DNA of 64,000 bases from Cellulomonas humilata (GTDB taxonomy: Bacteria; Actinomycetota; Actinomycetes; Actinomycetales; Cellulomonadaceae), in assembly GCF_030814415.1 (NCBI RefSeq), contig NZ_JAUSVB010000007.1, forward strand, positions 111,079 to 175,078, written 5' to 3'. Shown one piece after another: positions 26,534 to 35,606 of this stretch. The translations under genes and the position numbers were made by a program. How positions within the stretch are numbered: position 1 is the stretch's first letter; each line of letters opens with the position of its first letter. The notes below the pieces were generated by a model. That model saw only the letters and a list, made by a program, of their open reading frames with translations, did not search any database and was not told the origin of the DNA.

Positions 26534-28738
26534 TCATGCCTCCGGCTCGTCGACCCGCTCGTCCGCCGCCGGGCTGTCCCCCACGCCTGCCGGCCCCTCC
26601 GCCAGCAGCCGCTCGAAGCCCGCCTCGTCCAGGATCCGCAGCCCGAGCTCGCGCGCCTTGGCCTCCTTGGACCCCGCGTTCTCGCCGACCACCACGTAGT
26701 CCGTCTTCTTGGAGACGCTGCCCGCCGACTTGCCGCCGCGCGCCAGGATCGCCTCCTTCGCGCCGTCCCGGCTGAACCGCTCGAGCCCGCCGGTGACCAC
26801 GACGGTCAGCCCTTCGAGCGTGCGCGGCGCGGACTCGTCGCGCTCCTCCTGCATCCGCACCCCGGCGGCGGCCCACTTCTCGACGATCGCCGCGTGCCAC
26901 TTGTCGTCCTCGCCCGGCTGCTCGAACCAGGACACCACCGCCGCCGCGATCGTCGGACCGACACCCTCGGCCGCGCCGATCTCCTCCTCGGTCGCGGTGG
27001 CGATCGCCGGGATCGACGCGAAGTGCTGCGCGAGCGCCCGCGCGGCGGTCGGGCCGACGTGCCGGATGGACAGCGCCACGATCACGCGCCAGAGCGCAGC
27101 CTCCTTGGCCTTCTCCAGGTTGCCGAGCAGCGCCGCACCGGTCGCGTTGAGGTCTCCCGCCTCGCGGACGGCGCCGGCCACCTTGGAGCGGGCCGACAGC
27201 GTGAACAGCGGCACCTTGCGCAACGCGTCCGCGTCGAGCGCGAACAGGTCGCCCTCGTCGGTCACCACCCCGGCGGTCAGCAACGCGCTGGCGGCCTCCC
27301 AGCCGAGCGCCTCGATGTCGAACGCGCCGCGGGACGCGACGTGGAACAGCCGCTCGCGCAGCTGCGACGGGCAGGACCGCTGGTTGGGGCAGCGGATGTC
27401 GACGTCGCCCTCCTTCGCGGGCGCCAGCGGGGTGCCGCACGAGGGGCACTCGGTCGGCATGACGAACGCGCGCTCGGTGCCGTCCCGCAGGTCCACCACG
27501 GGCCCGACGATCTCGGGGATGACGTCCCCGGCCTTGCGCAGCACCACCGTGTCGCCGATGAGCACGCCCTTGCGGGCCACCTCGCTCGCGTTGTGCAGCG
27601 TCGCCATCTCGACCGTCGAGCCCGACACGAACACCGGCTCCATCACGCCGAACGGCGTCACGCGCCCGGTGCGCCCCACGTTCACGCGGATGTCGAGGAG
27701 CTTGGTGTTCACCTCCTCGGGCGGGTACTTGTACGCGATCGCCCAGCGCGGCGCCCGGCTGGTGGACCCGAGCCGGCGCTGCAGCGCGATCTCGTCGACC
27801 TTCATCACGATGCCGTCGATCTCGTGCTCGACGTCGTGCCGGTGCTCGCCGTAGTAGGCGATCATCTCCCGCACCCCGTCGAGCCCCTCGACGATGCGCG
27901 TGTGCCCCGAGACCGGGACGCCCCAGCCGGCCAGCAGGTCGTAGACCTGCGACTGCCGCTCGATCCCGGTGCCCTGCCCGGCGCCCCAGACCAGCGCGCC
28001 GATGCCGTGCGCGTACATCCGCAGGTCCCGCGACGCGGTGACCCGAGGGTCCTTCTGCCGCAGCGAGCCGGCGGCCGCGTTGCGCGGGTTGGCGAACGGG
28101 CTCTTGCCCGCCTCCACCTGCGACGCGTTGAGCTCCGCGAACGCCGCGACCGGCAGGAACACCTCGCCACGGATCTCGATCCGCTCCGGGTGCGTCGCCG
28201 GGTCCCCACCGAGCACGTCGGGGATCGTCGAGATCGTCCGGACGTTCAGCGTGACGTCCTCGCCGGTGCGCCCGTCCCCGCGGGTCGCAGCCCGGACCAG
28301 CCGGCCCTTCTCGTACAGCAGCGCGATGGCCAGCCCGTCGATCTTCAGCTCGCACAGGTAGTGGATGGACGCGTCCGACTCCAGGTCCCGGTGCAGCCGG
28401 CCCGCCCAGGTGGCGATGTCCTCGTCGGAGAACGCGTTGTCCAGCGAGAGCATCCGCTCGACGTGCGCGACCGACGCGAACTCCGTCGAGAACGTGCCGC
28501 CCACGCGCTGCGTCGGCGAGTCCGGCGTTCGCAGCCCCGGGTGCTCGTCCTCCAGCGCCTGGAGCTCCCGGAGCCGCTCGTCGTACTCCTTGTCCGAGGA
28601 CACGGGCGCGTCGCGGATGTAGTACGCGAACTGGTCCGCCTCGATCAGGGCGGCCAGCTCGGCCCACCGGTGACGGGCGTGCGCGGGGATCTCGGTCTCG
28701 GCGGACGCGCTCACAGGCGCGGGTGCTTCGTCGCTCAC
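26534..28738 (-). CDS. ligA: NAD-dependent DNA ligase
   Basis: This 734-residue enzyme seals DNA nicks during replication and repair, using NAD+. Domains in order are Ia (about 15-85), the adenylation domain with K132 in the KIDG motif (CELKIDGLAI), an OB fold, a Cys4 zinc finger (CPSCG, then CPNQRSCPSQ), the helix-hairpin-helix domain, and a C-terminal BRCT domain (GLTVVVTGGLERFSRDGAK). Length is slightly above the usual 660-700, owing to a longer N-terminus. The start is GTG 28738 with a GAGAGG site. It is essential in nearly all bacteria. Confidence 0.98.
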   Translation of the reverse strand: MSDEAPAPVSASAETEIPAHARHRWAELAALIEADQFAYYIRDAPVSSDKEYDERLRELQALEDEHPGLRTPDSPTQRVGGTFSTEFASVAHVERMLSLDNAFSDEDIATWAGRLHRDLESDASIHYLCELKIDGLAIALLYEKGRLVRAATRGDGRTGEDVTLNVRTISTIPDVLGGDPATHPERIEIRGEVFLPVAAFAELNASQVEAGKSPFANPRNAAAGSLRQKDPRVTASRDLRMYAHGIGALVWGAGQGTGIERQSQVYDLLAGWGVPVSGHTRIVEGLDGVREMIAYYGEHRHDVEHEIDGIVMKVDEIALQRRLGSTSRAPRWAIAYKYPPEEVNTKLLDIRVNVGRTGRVTPFGVMEPVFVSGSTVEMATLHNASEVARKGVLIGDTVVLRKAGDVIPEIVGPVVDLRDGTERAFVMPTECPSCGTPLAPAKEGDVDIRCPNQRSCPSQLRERLFHVASRGAFDIEALGWEAASALLTAGVVTDEGDLFALDADALRKVPLFTLSARSKVAGAVREAGDLNATGAALLGNLEKAKEAALWRVIVALSIRHVGPTAARALAQHFASIPAIATATEEEIGAAEGVGPTIAAAVVSWFEQPGEDDKWHAAIVEKWAAAGVRMQEERDESAPRTLEGLTVVVTGGLERFSRDGAKEAILARGGKSAGSVSKKTDYVVVGENAGSKEAKARELGLRILDEAGFERLLAEGPAGVGDSPAADERVDEPEA

Positions 28739-28784
28739 CAGCCCATCCTCTCGCGCACCGCCCACACCTGCGGTGTCCACGCCG

Positions 28785-29171
28785 TCAGGTCGCGGACGAC
28801 CGTCGTCTGCTCAGCCACGGCCCGACCACCAGCACCCCGCACACCAGCACGCCGCCGACCGCGAGCACCGCACCCGTGGCGAACAGCGGGACCGACGCGG
28901 CGGCCACGACGACCTCGGTGGGCTCGCCGTCGACGTCCCACGTGCAGATGGCCTTCGGCGGGACGACGGTGTAGCGCACGCTCGCGGAGTCGGTCCCGGC
29001 GGCGTAGGCCTCCACGCAGGGGTCGGGGTCGTCGTTCGTGGCGGTCAGGGTGGTCACGCCGATGCCCGTGTAGCAGATGACGAGCAGCACCATCCCGACG
29101 ATCGCCGCCCCGGACCCCACGAGCAGCGCCAGGGCGCGCCTCACGCTCGGCTGTGCAGCAGCCACCGTCAT
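28785..29171 (-). CDS. Small membrane protein with two transmembrane helices
   Basis: This 128-residue protein has transmembrane helices at about residues 12-36 and 88-115. They flank an outside loop of about 50 residues that holds two cysteines (DPDPCVEAY and KAICTWDV), likely disulfide-bonded. Its C-terminus ends in an RRR cluster inside the cell. I recognise no family. The start overlaps the stop of the upstream MetE-like gene by four bases, and ligA starts 46 bases downstream of its end, so it is embedded in the operon. It is supported by position, coupling and clear topology. Confidence 0.75.
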   Translation of the reverse strand: MTVAAAQPSVRRALALLVGSGAAIVGMVLLVICYTGIGVTTLTATNDDPDPCVEAYAAGTDSASVRYTVVPPKAICTWDVDGEPTEVVVAAASVPLFATGAVLAVGGVLVCGVLVVGPWLSRRRSSAT

Positions 29172-30190
29172 GCCTCCGCTCGTTCGGCCACGATCCGCGC
29201 GGCCCGGACCAGTCCGGCCAGCACGGCGCGGGCGTCGTCCGGGCTGCCCTTCCCGGTGATGTCGCCGGCGAGGAGCACGACGTCACGCAGCCCCGCCATC
29301 GGCAGCCCCACGGACCGCCACGGCCGGGTGAGCGTGTCGGCCTGCCCGGTCACGTCGGGTCCCGCGCACTGCGAGGTGGCCTGCGGCGCGAGCTCGGGCC
29401 AGAACGCGAGACCGCCCTCGATCACCTCGGCGACCTTCTCCCAGCTGCGCTCGTCGAGCGCGGGCACGGCGAGCGCGAACCCGTCGACGGCGGCCGCGCG
29501 GATCGCCCCGAGCGAGGTCCAGGCGGTGCCGCCGTGCACGATGACCCGGGCACCGTCGAGGGCGCGTGCCACCTCGCCGATGCGCTCGGCCGCCACCGGA
29601 CCGGGCACCGAGCGCAGCGCCGAGTAGCCGGAGAACGACGGCAGCACCCCGGCCATGACCTGCGCGAGCAGGGGCTCGTGGAGCAGCACGGTCGGCTCCG
29701 CACCGGGCACCGAGCGACGGATCGCGGCGAGGTGCTCGGCGATGCCGGCAGCCAGGGACGCGGCGAGCTCGCGGACGGCACCGGCGTCGGACACCACGCG
29801 GTCGCCGCGGGAGAGGTAGAGGGAGGCGGCGAGCGTCATCGGACCCAGCACGGGCACGACGAGCGGTCCGGCCCAGCCGTGCCCGGCGACCGCGAGCGCG
29901 TCGACGTCCTCGCGCACGTAGGCCTGGGCGCGGGCGAGGTCACGGCTGGGGCGGTCGGCGAGCTTCCAGCCGTGCGGCCCCAGCTCGGTGGGCAGCTCGG
30001 CGAGCAGGGCCGCAGGACGGCCGATGCGGTCGCTCCAGGGCCCGCGCTCGGCGAGGGTGACGGTGAACGGGAGACCGGCGACCTCGGACGGGGTGTCGAC
30101 GAGGTCGCCGACGACGACGGTCTGCGCCTCGAGCACGTCCAGGCCGGGCCACGGCCCGCTGCCCGTGACGCCCGGTCGTCCGCCGCTCAC
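29168..30190 (-). CDS. MetE-like (UROD/MetE superfamily) protein lacking zinc-site cysteines
   Basis: This 340-residue protein has the fold of the cobalamin-independent methionine synthase C-terminal domain. It begins with a variant PWPGLDVLEAQ, includes GPHGWKLAD and PVLGPMTLAASLYL, and has the VIVHGGTAWTSLGAI strand where MetE carries its zinc-binding HxC. Here that position is H219-G-G221, and the only cysteine in the protein is near residue 278, away from the expected ligand pattern. Catalysis of homocysteine methylation is therefore unlikely. Such short MetE-like proteins sit beside mnmA and ligA in many actinobacteria, and the role is unknown. Confidence 0.75.
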   Translation of the reverse strand: MSGGRPGVTGSGPWPGLDVLEAQTVVVGDLVDTPSEVAGLPFTVTLAERGPWSDRIGRPAALLAELPTELGPHGWKLADRPSRDLARAQAYVREDVDALAVAGHGWAGPLVVPVLGPMTLAASLYLSRGDRVVSDAGAVRELAASLAAGIAEHLAAIRRSVPGAEPTVLLHEPLLAQVMAGVLPSFSGYSALRSVPGPVAAERIGEVARALDGARVIVHGGTAWTSLGAIRAAAVDGFALAVPALDERSWEKVAEVIEGGLAFWPELAPQATSQCAGPDVTGQADTLTRPWRSVGLPMAGLRDVVLLAGDITGKGSPDDARAVLAGLVRAARIVAERAEA

Positions 30191-31290
30191 CGGGCGACGC
30201 CGACGGTCGCGCGCTGCGCGGCGGTCACGGTCGCTTGGCCGAGCACGCGGGTGCCGTCGTAGAGCACCGCCGACTGCCCCGGGGCGACACCCCGGAGGTC
30301 ACCCGACGAGTCGAGCACGATCTCGACGTTCCCGTCGCGCACGGTGGCCCGCGCGGGTACCGCGGAACCGTGTGCGCGGACCTGCAGGGAGCACGCGAAG
30401 GTGCCGTCCGTGTCGGCGAACCAGACGGCGCGGTCCGCCTCGACGGCCTGCACCGCGAGCTCGTCGACGGACCCGACGACCACCCGGTTGTTCACCGGCT
30501 CGACCGAGAGCACGTACCGCGGCTTGCCGTCGGGGGCGGGCCGGCCGATCGACAGACCCTTGCGCTGCCCCACGGTGAACGCGTACGCCCCGTCGTGCTG
30601 CCCGAGCACCGCGCCGGAGCCGTCGACGATCTCGCCGGGCTGCGACCCGAGCCGCGAGCGCAGGAAGCCCTGGGTGTCGCCGTCGGCGACGAAGCAGATG
30701 TCGTAGGAGTCCGGCTTGGCGGACACGGACAGCCCGCGGGCGGCCGCCTCGGCGCGGGTCTCCTCCTTGGAGGCGACGTCGCCGAGGGGGAACATCGACC
30801 GCGCCAGGCGCTCCGGGCCCATCACGGCGAGCACGTACGACTGGTCCTTGGCCAGATCCCGGGCACGGTGCAGCTCCCGGGTGCCGTCCGCGCGGGTCTC
30901 GATGCGGGCGTAGTGGCCGGTGCAGACGGCGTCGAACCCGAGGGCGACGGCCTTGTCCAGCAGCGTGGCGAACTTGATGTGCTCGTTGCAGCGCACGCAC
31001 GGGTTCGGGGTGCGGCCGGCCTCGTACTCGGCGACGAAGTCCGCGACGACGGTCTCCTCGAACCGCTCGGACAGGTCCCACACGTAGTACGGGATGCCCA
31101 GCACGTCGGCGGCGCGACGGGCGTCCCCCGCGTCCTCGATCGAGCAGCACCCGCGCGAGCCGGTGCGGAACTGGTCGCGCGTGCGGGACAGCGCCATGTG
31201 CACGCCGACGACGTCGTGCCCGGCATCCACCGCACGCGCCGCCGCGACGGCGGAGTCGACGCCACCGGACAGGGCGGCCAGGACGCGCAT
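30187..31290 (-). CDS. mnmA: tRNA 2-thiouridine synthesising protein MnmA
   Basis: This 367-residue enzyme adds sulfur to U34 of Glu, Gln and Lys tRNAs. An ATP-pyrophosphatase PP-loop opens it (LAALSGGVDSAVAAARA). The conserved cysteines are in NPCVRCNEHIKF and YDICFVADGD, which form the persulfide-handling pair. GHYARIE and GQRKGLSIG segments are typical. The sulfur donor is a cysteine desulfurase, and one is encoded immediately upstream, with one base overlapping at 31290. Translation coupling of the two enzymes makes sense for sulfur relay. Confidence 0.97.
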   Translation of the reverse strand: MRVLAALSGGVDSAVAAARAVDAGHDVVGVHMALSRTRDQFRTGSRGCCSIEDAGDARRAADVLGIPYYVWDLSERFEETVVADFVAEYEAGRTPNPCVRCNEHIKFATLLDKAVALGFDAVCTGHYARIETRADGTRELHRARDLAKDQSYVLAVMGPERLARSMFPLGDVASKEETRAEAAARGLSVSAKPDSYDICFVADGDTQGFLRSRLGSQPGEIVDGSGAVLGQHDGAYAFTVGQRKGLSIGRPAPDGKPRYVLSVEPVNNRVVVGSVDELAVQAVEADRAVWFADTDGTFACSLQVRAHGSAVPARATVRDGNVEIVLDSSGDLRGVAPGQSAVLYDGTRVLGQATVTAAQRATVGVAR

Positions 31291-32480
31291 CAGGTCACCG
31301 ACCCGACGGTCGCGAGCCCGGCGGCCCGGGCGCGGTCGACCACGCCGGGCAGTGCCGCGAGCAGCGCGTCGACGTCGGCGGCGGTCGACGGGTGCCCCAG
31401 GCTGAACCGCAGCGCACCGCGCGCGGCGACCTCGTCGACCCCCATCGCCAGCAGGACGTGGCTGGGCCGGGGAACACCCGCCTGGCAGGCCGACCCGGTC
31501 GACGCCTCGATCCCGGCGGAGTCGAGCAGGTAGAGCAGCGAGTCGCCCTCGCAGCCGGGGAACGTGAAGTGGGCGTTGGCGGGCAGCCGCCGCGGGGTGT
31601 CCCTCGGTCCGCGCAGCACCGCATCGGGGACCGCGCCCTCGACGCCCTCGACCAAGGAGTCGCGGAGCGCTCCCACGCGAGCGGCGAACGCCTCACGCCC
31701 CGCGACGGCGTCCTCGACGGCGAGCCCGAACGACGCGAGCAGGGCGGCGTCGAGCGTGCCGGACCGCACCCCGCGCTCCTGCCCGCCGCCGTGCAGGACG
31801 GGTGTCAGGTCGAGCCCGCGCCGGGCCAGGAGCGCACCGGCGCCGCCGGGGCCGCCCACCTTGTGCCCGCTGATGGTCATCGCGTCGAGACCCGACGCAC
31901 CGAAGTCGACCGGCACCTGGCCGACGGCCTGCACCGCGTCGGCGTGCACCGGGACGCCGTACCGGCGCGCGAGCGCGACCACGTCGTCCAGCGGCTGCAG
32001 GGTCCCGACCTCGTTGTTCGCCCACATCACGGAGATCAGCGCGACCTGGTCGGCGCTGCGCTCCAGCTCCTCGTGCAGCGCGTCGACGTCCAGCACCCCG
32101 TCGGCGTCGACCGGCAGCAGCACCAGCTCGGCGCCCGCGTGCTCGGCCATCCAGAACGCCGGGTCCAGCACGGCGTGGTGCTCCACGCCGGAGACGAGCA
32201 GGCGTCGGCGCCGTCGGTCCTGGTTCCGTCGCGACCAGAACATGCCCTTGACCGCGAGGTTGTCGGCCTCCGTGCCTCCCGACGTCCACACGACCTCGCT
32301 CGGCCGGGCGCCGAGGGCCGCGGCGAGCCGCTCACGGGCCTCCTCGACCACCCGACGGGCCGCACGACCGGACGCGTGCAGGGACGAAGGGTTGCCGGTG
32401 CGCACGAGCTGCTCAGCGAGCACCCGCGCGGCCTCCGGGAGCATGGGCGTGGTCGCCGCATGGTCGAGATACACGCTCAT
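31290..32480 (-). CDS. Cysteine desulfurase (IscS/NifS-like)
   Basis: This 396-residue PLP enzyme takes sulfur from cysteine and passes it on as a persulfide. The PLP lysine is K207 (SGHKVGGPGGAGAL), and the sulfur-carrying cysteine is C332 in a STGSACQAG loop. The N-terminus MSVYLDHAATTPMLPEA is classical for the family. It is the head of the operon with mnmA, the MetE-like protein and ligA, and is the likely sulfur donor to MnmA. The start ATG 32480 has a TAGACT box ending seven bases upstream and no clear ribosome-binding site, pointing to a leaderless transcript. Confidence 0.96.
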   Translation of the reverse strand: MSVYLDHAATTPMLPEAARVLAEQLVRTGNPSSLHASGRAARRVVEEARERLAAALGARPSEVVWTSGGTEADNLAVKGMFWSRRNQDRRRRRLLVSGVEHHAVLDPAFWMAEHAGAELVLLPVDADGVLDVDALHEELERSADQVALISVMWANNEVGTLQPLDDVVALARRYGVPVHADAVQAVGQVPVDFGASGLDAMTISGHKVGGPGGAGALLARRGLDLTPVLHGGGQERGVRSGTLDAALLASFGLAVEDAVAGREAFAARVGALRDSLVEGVEGAVPDAVLRGPRDTPRRLPANAHFTFPGCEGDSLLYLLDSAGIEASTGSACQAGVPRPSHVLLAMGVDEVAARGALRFSLGHPSTAADVDALLAALPGVVDRARAAGLATVGSVT

Positions 32481-32487
32481 CGGCTCC

Positions 32488-32493
32488 AGTCTA
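32488..32493 (-). promoter_or_regulatory. -10-like box of the cysteine desulfurase operon
   Basis: TAGACT on the minus strand lies seven bases before the start codon, identical in sequence and spacing to the box before gatC. Transcription is expected to start at or next to the ATG. No -35 hexamer is recognisable. Confidence 0.5.
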
Positions 32494-32575
32494 CGAACCC
32501 GCGCGGCCAGACCCGTGCGCACGTCCCGTGGGATCACCCACCGAGCGCCCCGCGCGAACTGGCAGGATGTGCCGC

Positions 32576-33568
32576 GTGAGTGCCGACGACGTCATTGCCC
32601 TCCCGCTCGCCTTCAGCGGCCAGCGGCTGGACTGGCGTGACCTCCCCCGGCACGTACGGGCCCGGATCGCCGAGCTGGCGGGTGCCCAGGTCACGGCAGA
32701 GATCAGCGCGACCAGCGGGTTCAGCCCCGGTTTCGCCGCCGTGCTCGAGCTCGCCGACGGGCGCGGCGTCTTCGTCAAGGCCGTCTCCGGCGAGCAGAAC
32801 CCCGTCTCCCCCGACCTCGCCCGCGCCGAGATCCGGGTCTCCCGCGCGCTGCCCCCGCAGGTCCCGGCACCGCACCTCCTGTGGTCCTCCGACGACGGCG
32901 ACTGGGTGATCCTCGGCTTCGAGGTGGTGCACGGGCGCTCCCCCGAGCTGCCCTGGAAGCCCGAGGACCTGCGCGCCGTCGCCGACGCCGTGGGAGCGCT
33001 CGCAGATGCCGAGCCCCTCCCCGGGCACGCGCTGCCGCGCACGGACGACCAGCTGGCCGAGGACTTCACCGGCTGGCGCAAGCTGCACGCCCTCGACCAC
33101 GAGACCAAGCACCAGTACGCGGACCTGGCCGGCGACATCGGCCGCTGGTCGCTGGAGAACGTGGAGCAGCTGGTCCGCTGGGAGCAGGAGTCGCTGCGGG
33201 TGTGCGCCGGGGACTCCCTCGTGCACGGGGACCTGCGCGCCGACAACGTCATGATCGACCCCGACCACCAGCACCGGGTCTGGATCATCGACTGGCCGCA
33301 CGCGAGCGTCGGTGCGCCGTGGCTCGACCTGGCGTTCATGCTGCCCAGCGTCGCGCTCCAGGGCGGCGGTGACCCGGCGACCAACTTCCGGACGCACCCC
33401 GTGTCGGACGGCGTGCACGACGACGACCTGCGCGCGGGTCTGGCCGGTCTGTCCGGCTACTTCGCGTGGAGCTCGCGGCAGCCCGCGCCGCTGGGCATCC
33501 CGAACCTGCGCCGCTTCCAGGCCGCACAAGGCGTCGCCACCGTCCGCTGGCTGCGCGACCTGTCCTGA
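32576..33568 (+). CDS. Aminoglycoside phosphotransferase-fold (APH) protein
   Basis: This 330-residue protein has a kinase-like fold of the APH family. A Lys in FVKAVSGEQN (nucleotide-binding strand) precedes the catalytic loop SLVHGDLRADNVMID, and VWIIDWPHASVGAPW carries the metal-binding aspartate. The fold phosphorylates small molecules such as choline, aminoglycosides or sugars, and the substrate is not visible. It is unlikely to be assigned a resistance role without evidence. The start is GTG 32576, with a GGCAGG site upstream. It is divergent from the cysteine desulfurase operon. Confidence 0.85.
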   Translation: MSADDVIALPLAFSGQRLDWRDLPRHVRARIAELAGAQVTAEISATSGFSPGFAAVLELADGRGVFVKAVSGEQNPVSPDLARAEIRVSRALPPQVPAPHLLWSSDDGDWVILGFEVVHGRSPELPWKPEDLRAVADAVGALADAEPLPGHALPRTDDQLAEDFTGWRKLHALDHETKHQYADLAGDIGRWSLENVEQLVRWEQESLRVCAGDSLVHGDLRADNVMIDPDHQHRVWIIDWPHASVGAPWLDLAFMLPSVALQGGGDPATNFRTHPVSDGVHDDDLRAGLAGLSGYFAWSSRQPAPLGIPNLRRFQAAQGVATVRWLRDLS

Positions 33569-33577
33569 GACGAGGCG

Positions 33578-35056
33578 TCAGCCGAGGACGGCGCCCGCGG
33601 GCCCCCAGCCGAGCAGCGTGTGCCCCTCGGACGCCACCCCGAGCAGGGTCCCGGGCAGGTCGACGCGCCAGTCCTCGCCGCCGTCGTCGAACCGGTAGGC
33701 CACGAGCTCGCCGACGCCCGGCCAGTCGTTCAGCGCCGTCACGGCACCCGGCTCGTCGGGCCGCTGCTGCGCGCTGAGCAGGTGGTGCCCGTCGGTCACC
33801 AGGTCGCCCATCGTCCGGCCCGTGAGCACCGGTGCCCGCCAGAGCTCGGCGCCGGTGCGGCCGTCGATCGCCACCACCCCGTCCGGGGTGCTCAGGTACG
33901 CCCTCCCCCGCGCCACGACCGCCGTGCCCGACAGGCCGTGCCCGACGTCCCACAGCTCGCGCCCGGTGGACCGGTCGTAGGCGCGGATCCTCGAGCCGGC
34001 CGCGAGCACGAGGTCGGAGAGGCTGCCGTCGTCGGCCGAGACCCGCGCCAGCCGCCCCGGGAGCACGAGGTCCGGACCGCCCCCGACGATGGTCGTCGTC
34101 TCCTGCCCCTCGTCGTCCAGCGAGAACGCGACGACGACGCCGAGCCGCTCGTCCACTGCGAAGCCGTTGCTCGCGTCGATCACGGTGCGCGCCGGACCAC
34201 CGTCGCCGTCGAGCACCGTGATCCGGCGTCCGGCCGTCACGACGGCGAGGCCGTCGTCCGTGCGGAGCATCGTGGTGGACCGGTCGACGAAGCCGCCCTC
34301 GTCGGGCTCGGCGCCGGCGGTCGGCACGACCGACTGCCAGTGCTGCCGGCCGGTCAGCAGGTCCGTCGCGGTGACGACGAGCGCGCCGTCGGCGCGGGGG
34401 ACGCCGACCGCGACGGCACCCGGGAGCACCGTGAACGCCACCGCGCCCGGAGCCTCGTGCTCGGCCACCACGGAACCGTCCGCGCTGTCCGCGACGACGA
34501 TCCGGCTCACGTCCGACGGGACGAGCACGTTCTCCGTCTGCCGGAACGCGAGGTACGCGTCCGTCACCAGGCACACGATCCGTCCGCTGTCCCCCGGCTC
34601 GACGGCACAGCCACCGACCGGGCTGAACCCGTCCTCCGCATGGTCGGCGTGCGCGTCGGCCAGGGGCGTCGTCCAGCGGCGCTCCCCGGTCAGCTCGTCG
34701 ACCGCGATGAGCGCCTGCGACCCGTCGCTGGCCCGCTGCAGGCCGACGAGGACGCCACCGGTCTGCCCCGACCAGGGCACCCACTGGGTGCCGGCGTCCA
34801 GCGTCCAGAGGATCTGCACGTCCTCGTCGACGGGCCGGACGACGCCCTCGACCTGCGCCAACGCCTCGACCGCGGCCCGTTCGCGCGCCTCCACGACGAC
34901 CTGCGCGCCGACGAGCGCGACGGCCACGAGCAGAGGGACGAGCAGCCACCGTCGCGACCTGCGCCGGGGAGCGACATCGCCCGGATCCTCGGGACGCGGG
35001 GCCACGTCGTCGCGCTCCACGAGCTCGACCGCCTCCATGCCCGTGCGCCGTCGCAT
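33578..35056 (-). CDS. Membrane-anchored PQQ-like beta-propeller protein
   Basis: This 492-residue protein has an acidic and basic cytoplasmic start, then one transmembrane helix near residues 36-57 (WLLVPLLVAVALVGAQVVV). A large extracytoplasmic beta-propeller follows. It repeats Trp-motif blades such as LTGERRWTTPLAD, LTGRQHWQSVVP, STGRELWDVGHGL and RTGAELWRAPVL. These are PQQ-binding-like repeats without the residues needed for a quinoprotein dehydrogenase. It is probably a scaffold or sensor on the outer face of the membrane. The function is unknown. Confidence 0.85.
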   Translation of the reverse strand: MRRRTGMEAVELVERDDVAPRPEDPGDVAPRRRSRRWLLVPLLVAVALVGAQVVVEARERAAVEALAQVEGVVRPVDEDVQILWTLDAGTQWVPWSGQTGGVLVGLQRASDGSQALIAVDELTGERRWTTPLADAHADHAEDGFSPVGGCAVEPGDSGRIVCLVTDAYLAFRQTENVLVPSDVSRIVVADSADGSVVAEHEAPGAVAFTVLPGAVAVGVPRADGALVVTATDLLTGRQHWQSVVPTAGAEPDEGGFVDRSTTMLRTDDGLAVVTAGRRITVLDGDGGPARTVIDASNGFAVDERLGVVVAFSLDDEGQETTTIVGGGPDLVLPGRLARVSADDGSLSDLVLAAGSRIRAYDRSTGRELWDVGHGLSGTAVVARGRAYLSTPDGVVAIDGRTGAELWRAPVLTGRTMGDLVTDGHHLLSAQQRPDEPGAVTALNDWPGVGELVAYRFDDGGEDWRVDLPGTLLGVASEGHTLLGWGPAGAVLG

Positions 35057-35092
35057 GGCCGGATTATCCGCCCGGAACGGCGCCGCGAGACG

Positions 35093-35482
35093 TCAGGCCG
35101 GGTCGCGCGGCTCGTCGGCCTGCAGCTTGTGCTCCCGGTCGCGCAGCTGCGCCTCCCAGTCCTTGAGCATCTGCTCGTGCTTGTCGTCCGACGAGCGCAT
35201 GCCGGCCAGGAACTCGGGGTCGTCGTCCGGGGACGACCGGCGCGGCCGCTCGTACTCGGGGAACCCGGCGGTCTGCGTCGTCGGCCACGGCACGTTCCGC
35301 CGCGGCCGGTGCTCGGGACGTCCCGCGACTAGCCACGCGATCCCGCCGACGACCGGCAGCAGGATGATGACGAACACCCAGGTGGTCTTCGACAGGTTCC
35401 GCGGGACGTCGGTCTGGATGCAGTCGATCAGGCAGTAGACCAGCAGGGCGATCTCGATCAGGAACGGCAGGTAGCGGATCAC
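35093..35482 (-). CDS. PLDc_N domain membrane protein
   Basis: This 129-residue protein begins MIRYLPFLIEIALLVYCLID and has two transmembrane helices, the second with TWVFVIILLPVVGGIAWLV. This is the PLDc_N module, also found at the start of cardiolipin synthases. No HKD catalytic domain follows. Instead there is a charged, probably coiled-coil tail around EQMLKDWEAQLRDREHKLQ. It lies upstream of the beta-propeller gene on the same strand, with a 36-base gap. The function is unknown. Confidence 0.85.
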   Translation of the reverse strand: MIRYLPFLIEIALLVYCLIDCIQTDVPRNLSKTTWVFVIILLPVVGGIAWLVAGRPEHRPRRNVPWPTTQTAGFPEYERPRRSSPDDDPEFLAGMRSSDDKHEQMLKDWEAQLRDREHKLQADEPRDPA

Positions 35483-35606
35483 GGCACTCCTCGGGCACCC
35501 CTGCCCGGCGTGCTGTCAGCCGGGACCGACGCGCACGGTAGCGGAGCGGGAGATCACCTGTCCGCGGTTCGGTTGCCCGACCGACGCGATCACCCGTACG
35601 GAGCAG

